Shown in pieces: positions 56,099 to 64,000 of a DNA stretch of 64,000 nt. The DNA lies in contig CAJNDS010000813.1 of assembly GCA_905221605.1 (NCBI GenBank), forward strand, positions 518,501-582,500, in the 5' to 3' direction. The stretch comes from Symbiodinium natans. Lineage: Eukaryota > Sar > Dinophyceae > Suessiales > Symbiodiniaceae. A program made the translations under genes and the position numbers. Each line of letters starts with the position of its first letter. The first letter of the stretch is position 1. The notes under the pieces were generated by a model, which ran no database searches, was not told the origin of the DNA, and saw only the letters and a list, made by a program, of their open reading frames with translations.

Positions 56099-57425
56099 CC
56101 TCACCTCTTCCTCTCCTCTTCCTCTCCTCTTCCTCTGCTCTTCTTTTCCTCTTCCTCTCCTCTTCCTCTCCTCTTCTTTTCCTCTTCCTCTCTTCTTCCT
56201 CTCCTCTTCCTCTCCTCTTCCTCTCCTCTTCCTCTCTCTTCTCCTCTTCCTCTCCTCTTCCTCTCCTCTTCCTCTCCTCTTCTTTTCCTCTTCCTCTCCT
56301 CTTCCTCTCCTCTTCCTCTCCTCTTCCTCTCCTCTTCCTCTCTCTCTTCCTCTCCTCTTCCTCTCCCCTTCCTCTCCTCTTCCTCTCCTCTTCTTTCTCC
56401 TCTTCCTCTCCTCTTCTTCTTCTCCTCTTCTTCCTCTCCTCTTCCTCTCCTCTTCCTCTCCTCTTCCTCTCCTCTTCCTCTCCTCTTCCTCTCCTCTTCC
56501 TCTCCTCTTCCTCTCCTCTTCCTCTCCTCTTCCTCTCCTCCTTCCTCTCTCCTCTTCCTCTCCTCTTCCTCTCCTCTTCCTCTCCTCTTCCTCTCCTCTC
56601 CTCTTCCTCTCCTCTTCCTCTGCTCTTCCTCTGCTCTTCCTCTCCTCTTCTTCTTCCCTTCTTCCTCTTCTTCCTCTCCTCTTCCTCTCCTCTTCCTCTC
56701 CTCTTCCTCTCCTCTTCTTTTCCTCTTCCTCTCCTCTTCCTCTCCTCTTCTTTTCCTCTTCCTTTCTTCTTCCTCTCCTCTTCCTCTCCTCTTCCTCTCC
56801 TCTTCCTCTCCTCTCCTCTCCTCTCCTCTTCCTCTCCTCTTCCTCTCCTCTTCCTCTCCTCTTTCCTCTTCTTTTCCTCTTCCTCTCCTCTTCCTCTCCT
56901 CTTCTTTTCCTCTTCCTCTCCTCTTCCTCTCCTCTTCCTCTCCTCTTCCTCTCCTCTTCCTCTCCTCTTCCTCTCCTCTTCCTCTCCTCTTCCTCTGCTC
57001 TTCCTCTCCTCTTCTTCCTCTTCCTTCTTCCTCTCCTCTTCCTCTCCTCTTCCTCTCCTCTTCCTCTCCTCTTCCTCTCCTCTTCCTCTCCTCTTCCTCT
57101 CCTCTTCCTCTCCTCTTCTTTTCCTCTTTCTCCTCTTCCTCTCCTCTTCCTCTCCTCTTCCTCTCTTCTTCCTCTCCTCTTCCTCTCCTCTTCCTCTGAT
57201 CTTCTTTTCCTCTTCTTTTCCTCTTCCTCTCCTCTTCCTCTCCTCTTCTTTTCCTCTTCCTCTCCTCTTCCTCTCCTCTTCCGCTCCTCTTCCTCTCCTC
57301 TCCTCTTCCTCTCCTCTTCCTCTGCTCTTCCTCTGCTCTTCCTCTCCTCTTCCTCTCCTCTTCCTCTCCTCTTCCTCTCCTCTTCCTCTCCTCTTCCTCT
57401 GCTCTTCTTTTCTTCTTCCTCTCCT
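56099..57425. repeat. 11-bp polypyrimidine satellite
   Basis: About 1.3 kb of CTCTTCCTCTC units with small variations. Since 11 is not a multiple of three and the repeat lacks stops, all frames of both strands are open and give the long Ser-Pro-Leu and Glu-Arg-Arg artefact ORFs. Triplex (H-DNA) formation is possible. Confidence 0.96.
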
Positions 57426-57893
57426 GGAAAGTCGACTTTTGTAGTACAAACGTAGTACGCCGCGGACGCCCCCCGGAGCTGCCGTGGCTGGAAAGTCGAC
57501 TTTTTGCAGTACAAACGTAGTACGCCGCGGACGCCCGGAGCTGCCGTGGCTGGAAAGTCGACTTTTTGTAGTACAAATGTAGTACGCCGCGGACGCCCGG
57601 AGCTGCCGTAGCTGGAAAGTCGACGTTTTGTAGTACAAACGTAGTACGCCGCGGACGCAGGAGCTGCCGTAGCTGGAAAGTCGACTTTTTGTCGTACAAA
57701 CGTAGCACTTGTAGTACAAACGTAGTACTCCGCGGACGCCCGGAGCTGCTGTGGCTGGAAAGTCGACTTTTTGTAGTACAAACGTAGTACGCCGCGGACG
57801 CCCGGAGCTGCCGTAGCTGGAAAGTCGACTTTTTGTAGTACAAGCGTAGTACGCCGCGGACGCCCGGAGCTGCCGTGGCGTGAAAGTCGACTT
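57426..57893. repeat. 62-bp tandem repeat, array 1
   Basis: About 7-8 units containing GGAAAGTCGACTTTTTGTAG, TACAAACGTAGTACGCCGCG and GACGCCCGGAGCTGCCGTGG. Confidence 0.94.
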
Positions 57894-58180
57894 TTCCCGA
57901 AAGCTTCAGCGAAGGGTTCTTCGGAGAAACAAAAACGTTAGCCCTACCACACTACCACACACTTGCACTACCACACACTCACACTACCATCACCACACTA
58001 CCGGCCATCACCACACTCCTACCACACACACACACTACAATCACCACACTACCATCACCACACTCCAATCACCACACTCCACACATCACCTCCTCTATTA
58101 AATTCTCTCTTATTTCTTAAGCTGGGGTGGGTTTCGCCGCGGCCAGCGCGATGCACCACTCTGCGGGGATCGTGCGTGTC
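57893..58180. repeat. Composite module, copy 2
   Basis: Second copy of the 55533-55795 module with a longer, more variable CACCACACTACCAT microsatellite; it leads into the 42-bp array. Confidence 0.88.
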
Positions 58181-59625
58181 GGAACTCTAGGGCTTCGAAA
58201 ACGTCGCAAATACCGTGGGCGCGGAACTCTGGGGCTTCGAAAACCTAGCAAATACCGTGGGCGCGGAACTCCGGGGCTTCGAAAACGTCGCAAATACCGT
58301 GGGCGCGGAACTCTGGGGCTTCGAAAACCTCACAAACACCGTGGGCGCGCAAGTCTGGAGCTTCGAAAACCTCGCAAATACCGTGGGCGCGGAACTCTGG
58401 GGCTTCGACAACGTCCAAAATCCGTGGGCGCGGAACTCATGGGGCTTCGAAAACGGAACTCTGGGGCTTCGAAAACCTCGCAAATACCGTGGGCGCGGAA
58501 CTCCGGGGCTTCGAAAACCTCACAAACACCGTGGGCGCGGAACTCTGGAGCTTCGAAAACGTCGCAAATACCGTGGGCGCGGAACTCTGGGGCTTCGAAA
58601 ACCTCACAAATACCGTGGGCGCGGAACTCTGGAGCTTCGAAAACGTCGCAAATACCGTGGGCGCGGAACTCTGGGGCTTCGACAACGTCCAAAATCCGTG
58701 GGCGCGGAACTCATGGGGCTTCGAAAACGTCGCAAATACCGTGGGCGCGGAACTCTGGGGCTTCGACAACGTCCAAAATCCGTGGGCGCGGAACTACTCA
58801 TGGGGCTTCGAAAACGTCGCAAATACCGTGGGCGCGGAACTCTGGGGCTTCGAAAACCTCGCAAATACCGTGGGCGCGGAACTCCGGGGCTTCGAAAACC
58901 TCGCAAACACCGTGGGCGCGGAACTCTGGAGCTTCGAAAACGTCGCAAATACCCTGGGCGCGGAACTCTGGGGCTTCGAAAACCTCACAAACACCGTGGG
59001 CGCGGAAGTCTGGAGCTTCGAAAACCTCGCAAATACCGTGGGCGCGGAACTCTGGGGCTTCGACAACGTCCAAAATCCGTGGGCGCGGAACTCATGGGGC
59101 TTCGAAAACGTCGCAAATACTGTGCGCGCGGAACTCTGGGGCTTCGAAAACCTCGCAAATACCGTGGGCGCGGAACTCCGGGGCTTCGAAAACCTCACAA
59201 ACACCGTGGGCGCGGAACTCTGGAGCTTCGAAAACGTCGCAAATACCGTGGGCGCGGAACTCTGGGGCTTCGAAAACCTCACAAATACCGTGGGCGCGGA
59301 ACTCTGGAGCTTCGAAAACGTCGCAAATACCGTGGGCGCGGAACTCTGGGGCTTCGAAAACCTCACAAACACCGTGGGCGCGCAAGTCTGGAGCTTCGAA
59401 AACCTCGCAAATACCGTGGGCGCGGAACTCTGGGGCTTCGACAACGTCCAAAATCCGTGGGCGCGGAACTCATGGGGCTTCGAAAACGTCGCAAATACCG
59501 TGGGCGCGGGCGGAACTCTGGGGCTTCGCAAACCTCGCAAATACCGTGGGCGCGGAACTCCGGGGCTTCGAAAACCTCGCAAACACCGTGGGCGCGGAAC
59601 TCTGGAGCTTCGAAAACGGCGCAGC
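58181..59625. repeat. 42-bp satellite with higher-order structure, array 1
   Basis: About 34 units of GGAACTCTGGGGCTTCGAAA plus ACGTCGCAAATACCGTGGGC. Variants (GTCGC/CTCAC/CTCGC, and a short ACAACGTCCAAAATCC form) recur in the same order about every nine units. The 14-residue repeat frames are artefacts. Confidence 0.95.
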
Positions 59626-59941
59626 AAATAGCGCGACGGCTCTCGTGTGGGCGCGCAATCATTGCGGACGACATCTTGTCCTGCGCTCATGCAGAGCTAT
59701 GCTTTGATCTGTTCACAACATGGCAGCAGGCGCCTCAGGCCATGTGGGACTTTTGCATGCTGGCATGTGTACGTGGTATTATGCCTTCATTCATCCTATG
59801 TACGCTTCGCAAACTTCGTGGACGGAACCTCGTCCGGTGCTCAGAGCTTTTGTTGCGATCACTGTTGCATTAGACCAGTCATCACACCCACGCTGTGTCG
59901 TCGCTTTCCTTCCTGGTTCGAGGTAGATGTGAAGTTGCAGC
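59626..59941. other. Unique sequence before the ASCH gene
   Basis: Unique, about 50 % GC. No ORF is credited and no promoter motif is recognised. TTGCAG just before the start codon resembles a (trans-)splice acceptor. Confidence 0.5.
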
Positions 59942-60703
59942 ATGCAGGCTTTAGGTAGGAAGTCGCAGGAACTTAGCAAGCGCGGGCTCGTTGAGAAGCA
60001 TGGGTACGGCTGGCGGGCGCATTTTGCGCACATCCGCATTTGCGAGGAGAAGGGCACTTCGAGCAAGGAGAAGTCTATCAGAGGTCCGCTGCGTGACAGC
60101 AGAAGGAAAGCTCTTGCAGACTTGAAATCCATGCGAGAATGCGGCACGGCTGCCGAGTTGGTTGCTCGTGCGGCGAGACTGAAAGATCTGACCCTGCCTT
60201 CATGGGTGTCCAACGAAGCTTTGTCGACGCGGCACATGTCACTTTGCGGGCTGAACGTCCAGTACCCATGGAGTCGACTGTTGATGCTGGGCTGCAAAAC
60301 TATGGAAGTGAGGACCTATCCCCTCGGTCAGCACCGGTGCTTTTCGGAAGGACAGCAGATGTTCTTGATCGAGACCCCAGGCAATCGCTCTGCAGAGGGC
60401 GCCATGGTACCTGTTGAGATTGGACCTCCTCCTGCACGGTCTCAGGTGATCGGCGTCATCGTCTTCGCTGGTGCGATCGAATTTTCGGATGCTCGGGATT
60501 TCGATGCTAACAGGCCGCACACACTCATCGAGGTCGGCAGTGCTTTCGACTGGTTGTCCTCGGGCGCCAAGCGGCTTTTTGGCTGGGTGGTCCTGGATGT
60601 CAAGGCCTTCAAGACGCCCCTGTCGGTGGGAGGCCGACCACGTTCCATGCTGGGCTGGACCAAGCCAGTTGAGCTCCCCTTTCAGTTTGAAGTTGCCCAG
60701 TAG
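59942..60703 (+). CDS. AP2-like / ASCH domain protein
   Basis: An intact 253-codon intronless ORF from the first ATG. Residues about 20-70 (GYGWRAHFAHIRI ... IRGPLRDSRRKALADLKSMR) resemble the AP2-like three-strand/helix DNA-binding fold common in dinoflagellates; this is moderately supported. Residues about 105-245 fit an ASCH domain (PUA-like, RNA-binding): YPWSRLLMLGCKTMEVRTYP carries the GxKxxExR signature, followed by VIGVIVFAGAIEFSD and RLFGWVVLDVKAFKTP. A role in nucleic-acid recognition is likely; the target is unknown. It lies between satellite arrays in a unit that seems to be repeated beyond the window. Confidence 0.72.
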   Translation: MQALGRKSQELSKRGLVEKHGYGWRAHFAHIRICEEKGTSSKEKSIRGPLRDSRRKALADLKSMRECGTAAELVARAARLKDLTLPSWVSNEALSTRHMSLCGLNVQYPWSRLLMLGCKTMEVRTYPLGQHRCFSEGQQMFLIETPGNRSAEGAMVPVEIGPPPARSQVIGVIVFAGAIEFSDARDFDANRPHTLIEVGSAFDWLSSGAKRLFGWVVLDVKAFKTPLSVGGRPRSMLGWTKPVELPFQFEVAQ

Positions 60704-61104
60704 TTACGTTATGTTGCAGGGTGGCTTCGTGGGAAGACGGTCTTTGTCGATCCAGGAAGCCGAAGCTTTGTCCGACCAACGTAGCAGTTCTGAGAGCGGC
60801 CCTGTCACGGCAAGTCTGGCGCTCAGGAGTCAGGAGCCCATGCGTTCGCAGGTAGTAAAGCTTGAGCAGTTTCTAGGCGTCTGCAGCTCTGTGGTTGCTT
60901 TCTTGGCTGGTCGCTTGCGAGAGTGGTCGCGTCGCTGGAGCGCATGCCTTTTTGGCTGGCAAGGTCAGCGAGTGGCAGTGCACAGTCTAGCTCGACAGAG
61001 TCGGTTGCATTTCCTTACGTCGTGTAGGGTAGTCGAGTAGCGGCATGTCCCTTCGCAGCGAATAGTAGTCTAGCTGTGCAAAGTTTTGGAAGCACGTGTT
61101 TCTC
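60704..61104. other. Spacer between two small genes
   Basis: Unique sequence, no repeats. A frame continuing from 60471 across it gives no recognisable protein. The 3' end of the ASCH transcript should lie here. Confidence 0.5.
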
Positions 61105-61248
61105 ATGGCCTCGTCTTCAGCAAGCTCGTCTGCCTCTGCAGCAGACATCTTTCTGCGCAACCTCCGAGCCCGTGTGGCTGAGCTGCTGCCGGAGGCAAGG
61201 GTGGCTGTCTGCAGATGTGCCTTGGAGAACCTGCAGGCTCGGGTGGGA
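61105..61248 (+). CDS. Triplicated-exon gene, exon module 1
   Basis: It starts with ATG at 61105 and reads MASSSASSSASAADIFLRNL then RARVAELLPEARV. A GC donor at 61249 gives the right phase for exon 2; the adjacent GTAAGT at 61251 does not. Function unknown. Confidence 0.6.
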
Positions 61249-61379
61249 GCGTAAGTCTTTACCTGGCTATGCTGAATTCCAGACCGTGGTTTCCGCACAT
61301 TCCAAAATCACAGATCTCGAAGTTCTTTCCTGAATGGGGTCTGTGCATCGCAAAAACGCAGACCCTAAACCTAAGCCAG

Positions 61380-61685
61380 GTGAAAGCAGCGTCGGCCCAT
61401 GGACCCGCCTTGTCGCAAGTGTGCGCGGCGGCAGGTGTGGTGGCTTCGGGCCCTCGGGGCTATCTGACGAAGCCGGTCCTGGTCGAGAAACTGGTCGAGG
61501 AACTGTGCCCCAGTGCTAGCTCTTCGACTGCTTCTGCAGCAGATATCTTTCTGCGCGACCTCAGAGCCCGGCTGGCGGAGCTGGCGCCGGAGCAAAGGGC
61601 CCCGTTTTGTAAACGTGAAGTGGACAAGTTGCAGGCTGGGGTGGGAGACACCAGGAGCTTCGTGCATTCCAAAAAGCACAGACGT
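61380..61685 (+). CDS. Triplicated-exon gene, exon module 2
   Basis: 102 codons between AAGCCAG and GTAAGTCTTTACC. It reads VKAASAHGPALSQVCAAAGV, then YLTKPVLVEKLVEELCPSAS and AADIFLRDLRARLAELAPEQ. The middle has a SAP-like KxxLVxxL pattern (weak). The preceding intron includes ACCCTAAACC before its AG. Confidence 0.62.
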
Positions 61686-61772
61686 GTAAGTCTTTACCCT
61701 CATATCTGGAAGTGTTAAACGGGGTGCGGGTGTTCGTACATCGCAAAAGCCCAGACCCTAAACCCAAGCCAG

Positions 61773-62020
61773 GTGAAGGCAGCGTCGGCCCATGGACCCG
61801 CCTTGCTGGAGGTGTGCGCGGCCGCCGATGTGGCAACGAGGGTTAAGGGAAGCTGGCTGTCCAAGGCGGGCATGGTGCATGCCGTGGTCGACAAGCTTTG
61901 TCCACTGGTCGAGGAACCGTGCCCCAGTGCTAGCTCTTCGACTGCTTCTGCAGCAGATATCTTTCTGCGCGACCTCAGAGCCCGGCTGGCGGAGCTGGCG
62001 CCGGAGCAAAGGGCCCTGCT
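61773..62020 (+). pseudogene. Triplicated-exon gene, truncated module 3
   Basis: Near-copy of module 2 with a similar upstream intron (GTAAGTCTTTACC ... CCAAGCCAG). It diverges internally (WLSKAGMVHAVVDKL) and, right after GAGCAAAGGGCCC, is replaced by the 11-bp polypyrimidine satellite, so its end is lost. Confidence 0.65.
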
Positions 62021-62392
62021 CTTCTTTTCCTCTTCTTTTCCTCTTCCTCTCCTCTTCCTCTCCTCTTCTTTTCCTCTTCCTCTCCTCTTCCTCTCCTCTT
62101 CCTCTCCTCTTCCTCTCCTCTTCCTCTCCTCTCCTCTTCCTCTCCTCTTCCTCTGCTCTTCCTCTGCTCTTCCTCTCCTCTTCTTCTTCCTCTTCCTCTC
62201 CTCTTCTCCTCTCTCCTCTTCCTCTCCTCTTCCTCTCCTCTTCCTCTCCTCTTCCTCTCCTCTCCTCTTCCTCTCCTCTTCCTCTCCTCTTCCTCTCCTC
62301 TTCCCTCTCCTCTTCCTCTCCTCTTCCTCTCCTCTTCCTCTCCTCTTCCTCTCCTCTTCCTCTGCTCTTCTTTTCTTCTTCCTCTCCTGGAA
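62021..62392. repeat. 11-bp polypyrimidine satellite, second array
   Basis: Same CTCTTCCTCTC unit as 56099-57425, about 370 bp. Confidence 0.96.
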
Positions 62393-62858
62393 AGTCAACT
62401 TTTGTAGTACAAACGTAGTACGCCGCGGACGCCCGGAGCTGCCGTGGCTGGAAAGTCGACTTTTTGCAGTACAAACGTAGTACGCCGCGGACGCCCGGAG
62501 CTGCCGTGGCTGGAAAGTCGACTTTTTGTAGTACAAACGTAGTACGCCGCGGACGCCCGGAGCTGCCGTGGCTGGAAAGTCGACTTTTTGTAGTACAAAC
62601 GTAGTGCGCCGCGGACGCCCGGAGCTGCCGTGGCTGGAAAGTCGACTTTTTGTAGTACAAACGTAGTACGCCGCGGACGCCCGGAGCTGCCGTGGCTGGA
62701 AAGTCGACTTTTGTAGTACAAACGTAGTACGCCGCGGATGCCCGGAGCTGCCGTGGCGCGAAAGTCGACTTTTTGTAGTGCAAACGTAGTACGCCGCAGA
62801 CGCCCGGAGCTGCCGTGGCTGGAAAGTCGACTTTTGTAGTACAAACGTAGTACGCCGT
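62393..62858. repeat. 62-bp tandem repeat, array 2
   Basis: Same unit as 57426-57893, again directly after the polypyrimidine array, about 7-8 units. Confidence 0.95.
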
Positions 62859-64000
62859 GGGACTCGAACTCCGCGGTGTCGAAACCCTCGCAAATATCGT
62901 GGGACTCGAATTCCGGGATGTCGAAACCATCGCAAATATCGTGGGACTCGAATTCCGCGGTGTCGAAACCCTCGCAAATAGCATGGAAGCGGAATTCCGT
63001 ACTGTCGAAACCATCGCAAATATCGTGGGACTCGAATTCCTTGGTGTCGAAACCCTCGCAAATAGCATGGAAGCGGAACTGTCGAAACCATCGCAAATAT
63101 CATGGGGCTCCAACTCCGCGGTGTCGAAACCATCGCAAATATCGTGGGACTCGAATTCCGCGGTGTCGAAACCCCTTCAAAGACGTCGCAAATACCGTGG
63201 GCGCGGACCTCTGGGGCTTCAAAGACGTCGCAAATACCGTGGGCGCGGAACTCTGGGGCTTCAAAGACGTCGCAAATACCGTGGGCGCGGAACTCTGGGG
63301 CTTCAAAGACGTCGCAAATACCGTGGGCGCGGAACTCTGTTGCTTCGAAAACATCGCAAATACCGTGGGCGGTGTCGAAACCATCGCAAATATCGTGGGA
63401 CTCGAATTCCGCGGTGTCGAAACCCCTTCAAAGACGTCGCAAATACCGTGGGCGCGGAACTCTGGGGCTTCAAAGACGTCGCAAATACCGTGGGCGCGGA
63501 ACTCTGGGGCTTCAAAGACGTCGCAAATACCGTGGGCGCGGAACTCTGGGGCTTCAAAGACGTCGCAAATACCGTGGGCGCGGAACTCTGTTGCTTCGAA
63601 AACGTCGCAAATACCGTGGGCGCGGAACATGGGGCTTCGAAAACGTCGCAAATACCGTGGGGGCGGAACTCTGTTGCTTCGAAAACGTCGCAAATACCGT
63701 GGGCGCGGAACATGGGGCTTCGAAAACGTCGCAAATACCGTGGGGGCGGAACTCTGTTGCCTCGAAAACGTCGCAAATACCGTGGGCGCGGAACTCTGGG
63801 GCTTCGAAAACCTCGCAAATACCGTGGGGGCGGAACTCTGTTGCTTCGAAAACGTCGCAAATACCGTGGGCGCGGAACTCTGGGGCTTTGAAAACCTCGC
63901 AAATATCGTGGGCGCGGAACTCTGGCGCTTCGAAAACGTCGCATATACCGTGGGCGCGGAACTCTGGGGCTTCGAAAACGTCGCAGCAAATAGCACGACG
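62859..64000. repeat. 42-bp satellite, array 2, with two subfamilies
   Basis: Begins with a diverged subfamily (GTGGGACTCGAATTCCGCGG, TGTCGAAACC), then a GGCTTCAAAGACGTCGC form, then the CTTCGAAAACGTCGC form of array 1. It ends in GCAGCAAATAGCACGACG, matching 59621-59638. Confidence 0.94.

Noticed and set aside
55685-57843. Very long Arg/Glu-rich and Ser/Leu/Pro-rich ORFs
   Set aside because: They are translations of the stop-free 11-bp satellite in all frames of both strands.
58127-59873. ORFs of over 500 codons with a 14-residue repeat
   Set aside because: The 42-bp unit is a multiple of three and lacks stops; all frames give similar repeats and there is no domain.

Overview
The window looks like nuclear DNA of a dinoflagellate. 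Four sequence features support this: TTTAGGG/CCCTAAA repeats dominate bases 1-5600 and 23290-55530; a gene can be assembled whose introns start mostly with GC or GA and end in AG, usually followed by G; both LTRs of a large retrotransposon carry 14 bases identical to the 3' end of the dinoflagellate spliced leader; and GC-rich DNA is mixed with satellite blocks. The species cannot be told. No rRNA, tRNA or CRISPR array was seen.

Region 1 (1-6039 and 23034-55530) looks at first like telomere debris, but the repeats fill introns. Ten exons of 31-69 bp on the + strand (40540-55411) join in phase into 151 codons of a class III nucleotidyl cyclase domain, in the correct motif order. Exons are about 3 % of that span. 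Introns tend to carry TTTAGGG arrays on the donor side and CCCTAAA arrays on the acceptor side, so the two sides of an intron could base-pair. Short foldback elements of several families, some with splice-like termini (introner-like), lie in the same tracts. Further upstream there are many short open blocks with splice-like borders, several membrane-like. They may be earlier exons of the same gene, but short open blocks are common by chance, so they are scored low.

Region 2 (6040-23033) is a 16,994 bp LTR retrotransposon, antisense to that gene, with two 290 bp LTRs that look identical. Its roughly 3,500-codon polyprotein runs Gag (two CCCH fingers), aspartic protease, the C-terminal part of RT plus RNase H, integrase, a Rossmann-like region, and finally the N-terminal part of RT ending at YVDD. 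The RT is thus split with its halves in reversed order. Downstream lie an ORF with a Tpt1/KptA-like RNA 2'-phosphotransferase domain plus zinc fingers, and a membrane-anchored PLD-like nuclease ORF.

Region 3 (55530-64000) is composite satellite DNA: an 11-bp polypyrimidine repeat, a 62-bp repeat and a 42-bp repeat, occurring twice in the same order. Between the two sets lie an intronless AP2-like/ASCH gene and a small gene built from three related exon modules, the last of which runs straight into the polypyrimidine satellite.
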